A stretch of DNA of 14,029 nt from an uncultured Bacteroidota bacterium (GCA_902578505.1 CACHDD010000025.1:1-14029), one strand, 5' to 3'. Shown: positions 8,266 to 14,029, counted from the stretch's first letter. Notes: generated from the letters alone by a model not told the origin. A program made the numbers and translations.

Positions 8266-9177
8266 TTATCTACGAACCCTTGATCTAGATGTGCTAGATC
8301 TTCCTGAAGAACTTGGAGATCTACTAGAAGACTTTAACGACCTTGTATTATTTGATCTTCCGTTATTGGAAGGCTGTTGAGATCTCCAGTTAGAATTGCT
8401 TCTATTGTTGTTTGAATTATGAGAATTCCAAAATGAATTGTTAGATGACTTTGTTTTATTTTCCCAATTCTGACGATTCGCATCTCTATCTCTGTTATTA
8501 TCTTCCCTTAATTCCTTATTTGTGATAAGTTGAGTACCGTTGTAATTGCTGTTCGAAAGAAATGTAGTTGTTAGAGGTGTTCTAGGTCTGATAACATGTG
8601 CCGATGATGTGTAAACGTCAGATGCTCCCCAGTTGTTGCCCCAGTTGTTGCCCCAACCGATTCCCCAGCCGTTATTCCAACCCCAACCATTGTTGTAAGG
8701 GTTATTCCATGCGCTGTAGCCATAGCCAAATGGACTATAGCCGTATGGGTTGTATCCGCCATATCCACCTCCAAATGGGTCATAGCCGTAAAAGCTATTG
8801 CCTCCGAAGTAGTTATTTCCCCAACCGTTGTTCCAACCGTTGTTCCAACCGTTGTTCCAACCGTTGTTCCAACCGTTGTTCCAACCGTTGTTCCATCTGT
8901 TTCCCCAGCCACTGTAGTAGCCGTAGTTTCCGAAACCTGCTCCACAGCTAATACCTCCGGGGTTTGACCATGATTCGTAGTTGTTTACGCTTTCTTCGCT
9001 TGATTCGTATGCGCTTGCTAAATATTCATCGTCGCTAACAAACTTCTCGTCTTTGTTGAGGTAAATCTCGTCATTTTCGAGATTGCTGGTTAGGTTTGGG
9101 CTTAAGGCACATCCAGCAAGTAAGATTGCATAAATTAAGCTAAATGTGGCGGGAATAAGATGTCTATTTAAATCCAT
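8266..9177 (-). CDS. Lipoprotein with Asn/Trp/Gly/Tyr-rich low-complexity repeats
   Basis: This is a predicted lipoprotein of 303 residues. A hydrophobic leader ends in LLAGC with the lipidated cysteine at C23. The ATG at 9175-9177 is chosen because it gives a compact signal peptide; the frame extends to 9279, but that adds 34 residues lacking signal features and runs into the proS start. An acidic stretch (about 30-65) is followed by a long N/W/G/Y/F-rich region (about 70-190). This contains six perfect WNNG units encoded by a 12-bp minisatellite and NPYGYSPFGYGY-type blocks. The last 90 or so residues are Ser/Asn/Arg-rich and end in RSRVRR, strongly basic. No enzymatic domain is recognised. 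Such composition suggests a disordered or surface/structural lipoprotein of the envelope. Co-transcription with the downstream FadL-like barrel suggests a shared envelope role, but the function is unknown. Confidence 0.78.
   Translation of the reverse strand: MDLNRHLIPATFSLIYAILLAGCALSPNLTSNLENDEIYLNKDEKFVSDDEYLASAYESSEESVNNYESWSNPGGISCGAGFGNYGYYSGWGNRWNNGWNNGWNNGWNNGWNNGWNNGWGNNYFGGNSFYGYDPFGGGYGGYNPYGYSPFGYGYSAWNNPYNNGWGWNNGWGIGWGNNWGNNWGASDVYTSSAHVIRPRTPLTTTFLSNSNYNGTQLITNKELREDNNRDRDANRQNWENKTKSSNNSFWNSHNSNNNRSNSNWRSQQPSNNGRSNNTRSLKSSSRSPSSSGRSSTSRSRVRR
8821..8892. repeat. 12-bp minisatellite, six perfect copies
   Basis: The unit CCAACCGTTGTT (plus strand) is repeated six times without a mismatch. 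On the coding strand it reads as WNNG units of the lipoprotein. Degenerate relatives occur nearby, for example around 8630-8700. The unit is a multiple of three, so copy-number change would keep the frame. Confidence 0.97.
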
Positions 9178-9185
9178 TATCATAA

Positions 9186-9220
9186 TTGTGATAAGCAAGG
9201 TAATCAAATTTGTACTTTTG
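9186..9220 (+). promoter_or_regulatory. Candidate Bacteroidota sigma-A promoter for proS
   Basis: An exact TAnnTTTG box (TACTTTTG) lies at 9213-9220, with a TTG at 9186-9188. The 24-nt spacer is a little longer than usual. It sits 52 nt upstream of the proS ATG in the 95-nt divergent gap between the lipoprotein gene and proS. No equally good box was found for the minus strand; a TACGATTTG element on that strand has one extra spacer base. Confidence 0.5.
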
Positions 9221-9272
9221 CTGAGCATATTACTCAACACATTCGATACAACACAAATCGTACCAAACCCAA

Positions 9273-10745
9273 ATGGCAAAAAAAATCACTCCCAGAAGCG
9301 AAGACTACAGTAAGTGGTATAATGACATCGTTGTTGATGCAGATTTAGCACAGCATAGCGATGTTAAAGGCTGTATGGTGATTAAACCCTATGGATATGC
9401 GATTTGGGAACGTATGAAAGATGTACTCGATGGAATGTTTAAAGAAACAGGCCACTCAAATGCGTATTTCCCGCTTTTTATCCCCAAGTCATACCTTTCT
9501 AAGGAGGCAGACCACGTTGAGGGTTTCGCTAAGGAATGTGCAGTAATTACTCATTACAGGCTTAAGAATAATCCTGATGGTGATGGCGTTGTGGTAGATC
9601 CTGAGGCTAAGCTTGAGGAAGAGTTGATTGTTAGGCCGACATCTGAAACTATTATTTGGAATACGTATAAGAAGTGGATACAGAGTTACCGAGATCTGCC
9701 TCTTTTAATAAACCAATGGGCAAACGTGGTACGTTGGGAGATGCGTACACGCCTTTTCTTACGAACTACAGAGTTCCTGTGGCAAGAGGGCCACACTGCG
9801 CATGCAACCAAAGCCGAAGCAGAGGAGGAGACGTACCAAATGCTAGAGATATATGCCAAATTCGCCGAGGAGTGGATGGCAATGCCCGTGGTAAAAGGAA
9901 ATAAAACTGAAAGCGAACGTTTTGCTGGAGCTCTAGATACTCTTTGCATCGAGGCTATGATGCAAGATGGAAAAGCGCTACAAGCAGGGACTTCTCATTT
10001 TTTAGGTCAAAACTTCGCAAAAGCCTTCGACGTAAAGTTCGCAAATAAGGAGGGAGGCCAAGAGCTGGTTTGGGCTACATCTTGGGGAGTATCAACTCGC
10101 CTTATGGGAGCTCTAATAATGACTCATTCTGACGATTCAGGACTGGTTCTTCCTCCAAAATTAGCTCCAATAGAAGTTGTAATTATACCTATCTACAAGG
10201 GACAAGACCAAATGATTGAAATCGTTAATAAATGTCGTGAAATCGAATCCGATTTGAGAGCTGTAGGAATTCGTGTAAAATTAGACGACGATGATTCTAA
10301 ACGCTCAGGTTGGAAATTTGCAGAGTATGAGCTCAAAGGAGTGCCTCTCCGTATAGCTATAGGCCCTCGAGATCTTGAAAAAGGTACATGCGAAGTTGCT
10401 CGTCGTGATACAACCACTAAATCATTCGAACCAATTAAAGATATTACCAATCTTGTTAGATCTACTCTAGATTCAATACAACAAGATATTTTTACTGTTG
10501 CTAAATTAAGACTTACAGAAAATACAGTTAATGCAGATACTTGGGAAGAATTTAAATTACACATTAAAGACGGCAAATTCGTAATGGCACATTGGGATGG
10601 AACAGCTGAAACTGAAGATCAAATTTCTAAACAAACAAAGGCTTCTATTCGTTGTTTGCCGTTTAACAACGAAATAACTCCAGGAACTTGTATTAAAACA
10701 GGTAATCCAAGCCCTCGCCGTGTTCTTTTCGCAAAGGCATATTAA
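9273..10745 (+). CDS. proS: Prolyl-tRNA synthetase, archaeal/eukaryotic-like (type 3) class II
   Basis: This enzyme charges tRNA-Pro with proline using ATP in the cytoplasm. The 490-residue length and lack of the large editing insertion fit the short, archaeal/eukaryote-like ProRS used by many Bacteroidota. Visible signatures are the proline/ATP-site RPTSE (121-125), the motif 2 region VVRWEMRTR followed by [13 protein letters not shown] (165-177), a motif 3 type region with [14 protein letters not shown], the anticodon-binding domain (about 290-390), and the C-terminal domain ending VLFAKAY, whose terminal Tyr is characteristic. In the C-terminal domain only two cysteines remain (IRCLPF and GTCIKT). 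The other pair of the zinc-binding form is replaced by AHWDGT, which I recall as usual in bacterial members. It is transcribed away from the lipoprotein gene. An 11-T tract follows the stop, with no clear hairpin. Confidence 0.96.
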   Translation: MAKKITPRSEDYSKWYNDIVVDADLAQHSDVKGCMVIKPYGYAIWERMKDVLDGMFKETGHSNAYFPLFIPKSYLSKEADHVEGFAKECAVITHYRLKNNPDGDGVVVDPEAKLEEELIVRPTSETIIWNTYKKWIQSYRDLPLLINQWANVVRWEMRTRLFLRTTEFLWQEGHTAHATKAEAEEETYQMLEIYAKFAEEWMAMPVVKGNKTESERFAGALDTLCIEAMMQDGKALQAGTSHFLGQNFAKAFDVKFANKEGGQELVWATSWGVSTRLMGALIMTHSDDSGLVLPPKLAPIEVVIIPIYKGQDQMIEIVNKCREIESDLRAVGIRVKLDDDDSKRSGWKFAEYELKGVPLRIAIGPRDLEKGTCEVARRDTTTKSFEPIKDITNLVRSTLDSIQQDIFTVAKLRLTENTVNADTWEEFKLHIKDGKFVMAHWDGTAETEDQISKQTKASIRCLPFNNEITPGTCIKTGNPSPRRVLFAKAY

Positions 10746-10757
10746 TTTTTTTTTTTC

Positions 10758-10787
10758 TTGGATAACGAAAAAGCCTAGTTATATTTG
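10758..10787 (+). promoter_or_regulatory. Bacteroidota sigma-A promoter of tRNA-Glu
   Basis: A TTG (-33 element) at 10758-10760 is followed by exactly 19 nt and then TATATTTG (10780-10787), a perfect TAnnTTTG -7 element. Transcription would begin just before the tRNA 5' end at 10799. This is the best promoter match in the window and helps place the genome in the Bacteroidota. Confidence 0.8.
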
Positions 10788-10798
10788 CACCCCTCTAT

Positions 10799-10873
10799 GG
10801 CCCGTTCGTCTAGGGGTTAGGACGCCAGGTTTTCATCCTGGTAGCAGGGGTTCGAATCCCCTACGGGCTACCA
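10799..10873 (+). tRNA. tRNA-Glu (anticodon TTC)
   Basis: This is a complete cloverleaf with encoded CCA. The acceptor stem is GGCCCGT / ACGGGCT (one G-U at the end pair). The D arm carries the GGGGTTAGGAC region, and the anticodon stem is CCAGG / CCTGG with loop TTTTCAT, giving anticodon TTC. The T arm is AGGGG-TTCGAAT-CCCCT, and A73 is followed by CCA at 10871-10873. It is a single tRNA with its own promoter and a terminator 8 nt downstream. It marks the left border of the AT-rich block that follows. Confidence 0.97.
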
Positions 10874-10881
10874 AAGTCATT

Positions 10882-10911
10882 CCCTGCATCCTAACAGATG
10901 TAGGGTTTTTT
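10882..10911 (+). terminator. Intrinsic terminator of the tRNA-Glu transcript
   Basis: A 9-bp stem CCCTGCATC (10882-10890) / GATGTAGGG (10897-10905), with one G-U pair and a 6-nt loop, is followed by six T. Confidence 0.88.
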
Positions 10912-10930
10912 CATTCAAGACTTCCTGTAT

Positions 10931-10986
10931 CCCACTAAACGTGGGCATAAAGTGTGAAAAACGTAGTTAGGTTTTTACACGTTTAG
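10931..10986. repeat. Overlapping inverted repeats downstream of tRNA-Glu
   Basis: Three dyads are packed into 56 nt. CCCAC/GTGGG (10931-10935 / 10941-10945) forms a small hairpin. CTAAACGTG (10935-10943) pairs perfectly with CACGTTTAG (10978-10986). GTGTGAAAAAC (10952-10962) pairs with GTTTTTACAC (10971-10980) with one bulge. The dyads share bases, so as RNA they would be mutually exclusive. No T-run follows, so this is not a simple terminator. It could be a switch-like leader, a protein-binding site or remnant DNA. The rest of the 263-nt gap before the Nudix gene is AT-rich, and I see no further gene in it. Confidence 0.5.
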
Positions 10987-11136
10987 AAAAATGAGGCGAC
11001 TACTTTCTGCAAAACAATATGAATAACAGAACCTATTTTAAACTTAATAAAGTGAATAAAGTATTGTTTATCTAAACACTTTCTTAACGTTCTATAATCA
11101 ACTGTAAAATACTTTTCATGTTATAAATTATATACT

Positions 11137-11577
11137 TTGAGTTCATTAGTTACACCTATTACAGCTGGTGGTTTAGTTGTAAATAAGACAAATAAATTCC
11201 TTTTTATATACAAAAATGGAATGTGGGATTTACCAAAAGGTAAACGTGAGAAAAATGAAAAATTACCTGAAACTGCTTTAAGAGAGGTTTCTGAAGAAAC
11301 AGGTGTCGATGTAGATCATCTCAACATTGAATCTCATCTCATAAACACACCTTATTATACAAAGAAAAAAGGTGTTGATGTTTTACGACACGCTGCTTGG
11401 TTCTTCATGAGATATGATGGAGATACCAATGATTTGATTCCAGATTCTGAAGAGGGAATTATGAAGGCTGATTGGTTGTCTATTAATTGTTTAATGACAA
11501 GTAAATTCAAGATTAGACCATATGTTTTAAAGGTGGCGCAACAATATTTTAATCATGGATATAATTCCATTTTATAA
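11137..11577 (+). CDS. Short Nudix hydrolase
   Basis: This 146-residue protein is a single Nudix domain. The Nudix box is complete: G35-x5-E41-x7-R49-E-V-S-E-E-T-G-V57 (GKREKN, EKLPETAL, REVSEETGV), preceded by WDLPKG. These enzymes cleave nucleoside diphosphates linked to another group; the substrate here is not evident. The only possible start in frame is TTG at 11137, because upstream the frame closes at a TAA (11095-11097) without an ATG or GTG. The domain begins almost at once (ITAGGLVVN), so the protein lacks the N-terminal segment of about 60 residues found on many Bacteroidota Nudix proteins of this type. Its last 23 nt overlap the PPK2 start, indicating coupled translation. A sampled stretch is about 27% G+C, well below proS, consistent with different ancestry. 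Confidence 0.85.
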   Translation: MSSLVTPITAGGLVVNKTNKFLFIYKNGMWDLPKGKREKNEKLPETALREVSEETGVDVDHLNIESHLINTPYYTKKKGVDVLRHAAWFFMRYDGDTNDLIPDSEEGIMKADWLSINCLMTSKFKIRPYVLKVAQQYFNHGYNSIL

Positions 11578-12382
11578 TAAATACTCGTCAGTTTCATTCT
11601 CAGAGTACAAATCTGAAAAATTTAAACTTCAAATTGAGTTATTAAAATTACAGGAATATGTAATTAAAAATAAACTTCGTGTTGCTATAGTTTTTGAAGG
11701 ACGTGACGCAGCAGGCAAAGGTTCAACAATCAAACGTATTGTTGAAAATTTAATGACTAAGCATATAAGAGTAGTCGCAATAGGTAGTCCAACCGAAAAG
11801 GAAAATAGATCTTGGTTTCATACATTTTACCAAAAAATGCCATCAAAAGGCGAGATTGTACTTTTTGATCGATCTTGGTATTCAAGGGCAATGATTCAAC
11901 CTACTATGAAATATTGTTCTGAAGGTCAGTACAATTATTTCATGAGAAAGGTAAATAAATGGGAAGAATCATTAGTTAAAAATGAGCATATTATTATTAT
12001 TAAAATATATCTCTCGGTTGATAAAGCTACTCAAATTCGACGATTTGAACTTAGAAAAAATCATCATTTGAAATATTGGAAATTGAGCAAAAATGATATT
12101 AATTCTATTCCTCTATGGGATAGATATACTTTATTTAAGGATAAAATGCTAACTCATACATCCACAAAAAATGCTCCTTGGACTATCATTAATGCAAATA
12201 ATAAAAAAATAGCTAGATTAAATTCTATTAGATTTTTACTAAATCATTTTGGTTTTGATTATGAAAAACCAATTTCAAAGTCCAGAACTAATAAAACATC
12301 TATTCAAGTTGCAGGAGTTCATTTTAATGATTTAACTCCAGAACAGTATGATTTTTTAGAGAGTATTTCTAGGCTTTTTTAA
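11555..12382 (+). CDS. ppk2: Polyphosphate kinase 2 family protein (PPK2)
   Basis: PPK2 enzymes use polyphosphate to phosphorylate nucleoside mono- or diphosphates, or the reverse. In this 275-residue protein the Walker A region reads FEGRDAAGKGST (47-58, K55), followed by VVAIGSPTEKE (73-83). The Walker B region is VLFDRSWYSRA (D105), then the lid QIRRFELRKNH (160-170), the YWKLS and LWDRY segments, and NAPWTIINANNKK, all in family order. A C-terminal tail of about 40 residues (from about 235, Lys/Ser/Thr-rich, then GVHFNDLTPEQYDFLE) goes beyond the usual end of the single domain. The ATG at 11555 lies inside the Nudix gene. The residues do not let me assign PPK2 class I, II or III with confidence. 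Adjacency to a Nudix hydrolase suggests a shared role in polyphosphate or nucleotide turnover, which is inference. Confidence 0.9.
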   Translation: MDIIPFYNKYSSVSFSEYKSEKFKLQIELLKLQEYVIKNKLRVAIVFEGRDAAGKGSTIKRIVENLMTKHIRVVAIGSPTEKENRSWFHTFYQKMPSKGEIVLFDRSWYSRAMIQPTMKYCSEGQYNYFMRKVNKWEESLVKNEHIIIIKIYLSVDKATQIRRFELRKNHHLKYWKLSKNDINSIPLWDRYTLFKDKMLTHTSTKNAPWTIINANNKKIARLNSIRFLLNHFGFDYEKPISKSRTNKTSIQVAGVHFNDLTPEQYDFLESISRLF

Positions 12383-12469
12383 ATCCTATCGAGCTAGTAA
12401 CCTCTAGTATATCCAGGTCACATTCTATCCAACGGATCAAATTACCAAATGTTTAGACTTAAAATATTG

Positions 12470-12904
12470 TCAAATATGTAATAAAGATGAATAAAAAATT
12501 TCATTTAGATATTCGCTTATCAAATCTCGTGTTTTTCGGAATGCATTCATTTTCTCTATTTCTGTTCCAATACAATTTGTAGGATCAGGAAAATTTTTGT
12601 GATATGTTTTACCTCCAGAAAAAAAGTAAGGACAGTTTTCATGTGCATGATCACAAACAGTGATAACATGAGAGAAAATTATTTCTTTATATTCATCAAG
12701 ATGATTAGAAGTCTGTGCACTTATGTCTATGCCAATTTCGGACATAACTTCAATTGCTTTAGTATTGACGGCATTTACTTCAAGTCCTGCACTAAGTACA
12801 TTTGCATTTGGTAGAATTTTTTTAAGAAAGCCTTCAGCAATTTGGCTCCTGCAAGAATTACCTGTACAAATGACCAAAATATTATTAATAGGAATTGATG
12901 TCAT
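12470..12904 (-). CDS. arsC: Thioredoxin-coupled arsenate reductase / low-molecular-weight phosphatase family (ArsC)
   Basis: This 144-residue protein has the LMW-PTP fold. The P-loop CTGNSCRSQIAEG (C13 to R19, a CX5R motif) is near the N-terminus, and the acid loop FPDP is at 105-108. The redox cysteines of the thioredoxin-linked arsenate reductases are present: C18 within the P-loop, plus C84 and C91 in VCDHAHENCP, at the C-x6-C spacing of the pI258 ArsC type. These favour arsenate-to-arsenite reduction over a plain tyrosine phosphatase role. No ArsR, ArsB or Acr3 gene is visible beside it, which is unusual for an ars locus. It is convergent with ppk2 across an 87-nt gap (12383-12469) in which I see no terminator with a T-run. 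A 54-residue ORF lies upstream on the same strand. Confidence 0.87.
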   Translation of the reverse strand: MTSIPINNILVICTGNSCRSQIAEGFLKKILPNANVLSAGLEVNAVNTKAIEVMSEIGIDISAQTSNHLDEYKEIIFSHVITVCDHAHENCPYFFSGGKTYHKNFPDPTNCIGTEIEKMNAFRKTRDLISEYLNEIFYSSLLHI

Positions 12905-12914
12905 ATTTTATTCT

Positions 12915-12930
12915 ATTTCCCTTTGGAAAT
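12915..12930. promoter_or_regulatory. Inverted repeat just upstream of arsC (possible operator)
   Basis: ATTTCC (12915-12920) and GGAAAT (12925-12930) form a perfect 6-bp dyad around CTTT. It overlaps a second palindrome, GGAAATTTCC (12925-12934). It lies 10-26 nt before the arsC ATG, where a repressor could act. No regulator gene is present, and the short arms could arise by chance. Confidence 0.25.
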
Positions 12931-12996
12931 TTCCTGGTCCACGTACTTGATGCAACTTTATGTTTATACAATTTCTTTATAAATGAAGTCTATCTC

Positions 12997-13161
12997 TTAC
13001 GACAACTTTTTCTTAACACCTTCTAATTCTTCAATTATTTCAAGTATAAGTCGAAGTTCTTTTTTTAAGTCTTTTTGTCTTTGATTCAAAATTGATATTT
13101 CTTCTTTAATATTATTTTTCTTAAAGTATGTACTTAACATTTTATCAATATGTCGTGACAT
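12997..13161 (-). CDS. Small helical protein (54 aa), possible coiled coil
   Basis: A complete small frame runs from ATG (13159-13161) to TAA (12997-12999). Its product begins MSRHIDKMLSTYF. It continues as an almost unbroken charged helix with Leu/Ile spaced in a heptad-like way (EEISILNQ, DLKKELRLILEIIEELEG) and ends in VKKKLS. It has no Cys, Trp or Pro, no signal peptide and no membrane segment. I recognise no family. Its composition looks like protein rather than random AT-rich DNA, and it lies on the same strand as arsC, 92 nt upstream. It might be a small partner or oligomerisation protein. Absence of a clear promoter or ribosome site keeps confidence moderate. Confidence 0.55.
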   Translation of the reverse strand: MSRHIDKMLSTYFKKNNIKEEISILNQRQKDLKKELRLILEIIEELEGVKKKLS

Positions 13162-13265
13162 TGCCAAATTATTTATTATATATTACTGAAATTAGGTTGA
13201 GTTTACTTGAATATAAAATCTAGATTGTTATGGTTTTATTAAATATTTCATAGAATTTAAACAAT

Positions 13266-13296
13266 AAAAAATCCGGAGATGTTTCTCCGGATTTTC
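13266..13296. terminator. Intrinsic terminator, second of a tandem pair (bidirectional)
   Basis: A 9-bp stem ATCCGGAGA (13271-13279) / TCTCCGGAT (13283-13291 region) with a short TGTT-type loop is flanked by A-run and T-run sequence on the two sides. It is a back-up terminator for the secreted repeat protein gene coming from the right, and separates it from the AT-rich block. Confidence 0.82.
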
Positions 13297-13361
13297 ACTT
13301 TTACAATAATATTTGAGGTTTAAGCCCTAACCTTTGAAAATCAATATAAAACTTGTCGCAT

Positions 13362-13392
13362 AAAAACCCGGAGTTAATCACTCCGGGTTTTT
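13362..13392. terminator. Intrinsic terminator, first of a tandem pair (bidirectional)
   Basis: The stem CCCGGAG (13367-13373) / CTCCGGG (13381-13387) has the loop TTAATCA, flanked by AAAAA and TTTTT. It is 54 nt past the stop of the repeat protein gene. It shares the CCGGAG/CTCCGG core with the hairpin at 13266-13296, so the two may have arisen by duplication. The remaining sequence between 13162 and 13445 shows no gene. Confidence 0.88.
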
Positions 13393-13445
13393 GTTTTACA
13401 TTCTATTAAACCTGTTCATATATTTAATTTCTTGTAAAAGATTTT

Positions 13446-14029
13446 TTAATCACATATTAATCCAAATGATGCTAAGAACGTTAGAAGGTCACTTGTGTTG
13501 ACTGCACCATCACCATTAAGATCGGCAGCACAATCATCATCATCACCCTCAAATCCTTCACATGAACCATCATCATCGTTAGCATTAGGATCATAATTTG
13601 AAGCTGCCTCGTATGTACAACCTTCGTAAAGACAAGATCCATCATCTTGATTTGCATCTGTATCCCAGTTTGATGCATTTGCATCTGTACAACCTAATAC
13701 TGGATATATACAAGTTCCATCATCATCAGTAGCATTAGAGTCATAGTTTGTAGCATTTTCATCTGTACAACCAAGAATGATACATGAACCATCATCATCT
13801 GTAGCATCTGAATTATAATTAGCGGCTAATTGGTTTGTACATCCTGAAATTTCGTATTCATCACAAATACCGTCAGAATCAGAATCATTTATACAATTAC
13901 CATCACAATCTAAAACATAAGCTACTCCATCAAACTCATGTGCTCCTAATCCACTCCAATCGTTAATCTCAAGAACAATCCACTCTGAGTCGTCCGCGTT
14001 AGTTCCTGCAGAAGCAGTCCAATCCCCAG
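13446..14029 (-). CDS. Secreted Cys/Asp-rich repeat protein with C-terminal dockerin-like motif (5' partial)
   Basis: On the minus strand the frame from 14027 to the TAA at 13446-13448 is open and enters from off the right edge, so the 194 codons seen are the C-terminal part. It starts with a beta-rich piece (WIVLEINDWSGLGAHEFDG), then CDGNC and the TSP3-like DSDSDGICDEYE. Four copies of a 21-residue repeat follow, of the form GCT…NY…DDGSC, each with two Cys. It ends with an acidic linker and DLNGDGAVNTSD-LLTFLASFG, which fits a 12-residue EF-hand/dockerin calcium loop, then LICD. These repeats are typical of large extracellular proteins of marine Bacteroidota. There is no T9SS sorting domain at the end. 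The role is presumably structural or adhesive at or outside the cell surface; a substrate cannot be told. Confidence 0.88.
   Translation of the reverse strand, partial: GDWTASAGTNADDSEWIVLEINDWSGLGAHEFDGVAYVLDCDGNCINDSDSDGICDEYEISGCTNQLAANYNSDATDDDGSCIILGCTDENATNYDSNATDDDGTCIYPVLGCTDANASNWDTDANQDDGSCLYEGCTYEAASNYDPNANDDDGSCEGFEGDDDDCAADLNGDGAVNTSDLLTFLASFGLICD
13461..13523 (-). other. Dockerin/EF-hand-like C-terminal motif
   Basis: This encodes DLNGDGAVNTSD followed by LLTFLASFG. Positions 1, 3, 5 and 12 of the loop are D, N, D and D, as needed for calcium. Only one copy is present, whereas classical type I dockerins have two. It occupies the place where a sorting domain would be expected. 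Confidence 0.7.
13560..13844 (-). repeat. Four GCT…DDGSC protein repeats
   Basis: Four imperfect units with a period of 24-26 codons lie in the right-edge gene. Each begins GCT and ends DDGSC or DDGTC, with a conserved A-x-N-Y/W in the middle. The pairs of Cys probably form a disulfide per unit, and the Asp cluster probably binds calcium (inference). Confidence 0.93.

Noticed and set aside
8816..8895. Possible CRISPR array
   Set aside because: The 12-bp units are directly adjacent with no spacers and lie inside a coding sequence.
8571..8951. Thr/Gly-rich minus-strand and Cys/Ser/Arg-rich plus-strand frames over the lipoprotein
   Set aside because: They are shadows created by the 12-bp repeat; only the WNNG frame has a signal peptide and continues beyond the repeat.
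9178..9279. Upstream ATG adding 34 residues to the repeat lipoprotein
   Set aside because: It would overlap the proS start and bury the signal peptide; the ATG at 9177 puts the lipobox at C23.
10746..10756. Intrinsic terminator for proS
   Set aside because: There is an 11-T run but no stem before it in the sequence I could find.
10720..10938. 72-residue frame across the tRNA region
   Set aside because: It reads through the tRNA-Glu gene, its promoter and terminator; there is no protein-like signal.
10799..13265. A complete integrated element or defence island at tRNA-Glu
   Set aside because: No integrase, transposase, repeated tRNA end or known defence gene is visible; only composition and gene content point that way.
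13481..13684. Met-rich 67-residue minus-strand frame
   Set aside because: It is an out-of-frame reading of the Asp-rich (GAT) repeats of the real gene, which has its stop at 13446.

Overview
The window looks like chromosomal DNA of a marine-type member of the Bacteroidota, probably Flavobacteriales. Four signs support this. The left-edge gene ends in a type IX secretion (T9SS) sorting domain. The right-edge gene has the Cys/Asp-rich GCT…NY…DDGSC repeats common in secreted proteins of this phylum. Two promoter-like sites match the Bacteroidota sigma-A consensus (TTG, about 19 nt, TAnnTTTG). Most starts lack a recognisable Shine-Dalgarno site. Base composition is moderately AT-rich, with one markedly more AT-rich block between about 10.9 and 13.2 kb.

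Layout. (1) 1-1768 (+): the 3' part of a large secreted T9SS cargo protein whose start lies off the left edge, closed by a bidirectional terminator. (2) 1820-4824 (-): a tight operon read lpxK, then a lipoprotein thioredoxin of the TlpA type, then an lpxH-like hydrolase. The outer two genes are lipid A biosynthesis steps. (3) 4823-6760 (+): a Nif3/DUF34 metal protein followed by a coiled-coil DUF164 'zinc-ribbon' protein. The lpxK and nif3 ATG codons overlap on opposite strands inside one CCATGG. The DUF164 protein has lost all four zinc-ligand cysteines. (4) 6767-9177 (-): an N-W-G-Y-rich lipoprotein carrying a perfect 12-bp minisatellite, then an OmpP1/FadL-like outer-membrane barrel. (5) 9273-10873 (+): prolyl-tRNA synthetase, then a tRNA-Glu(TTC) with its own promoter and terminator.

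(6) 10912-13161: an AT-rich block downstream of tRNA-Glu. It holds a short TTG-start Nudix hydrolase overlapping a PPK2-family polyphosphate kinase (+). On the opposite strand are a thioredoxin-type arsenate reductase and a 54-residue helical ORF. It reads like an accessory cassette, but no integrase or att repeat is visible. (7) 13162-14029: two tandem hairpin terminators, then the 3' end of a secreted repeat protein (-). That protein finishes in a single dockerin/EF-hand-like motif and has no T9SS domain. No translatable start for it lies inside the window.

No CRISPR array, transposase, phage structural gene or known defence system was seen. The best leads are the cysteine-less zinc ribbon, the overlapping Nudix-PPK2 pair in an AT-rich block, and the shared start-codon junction.
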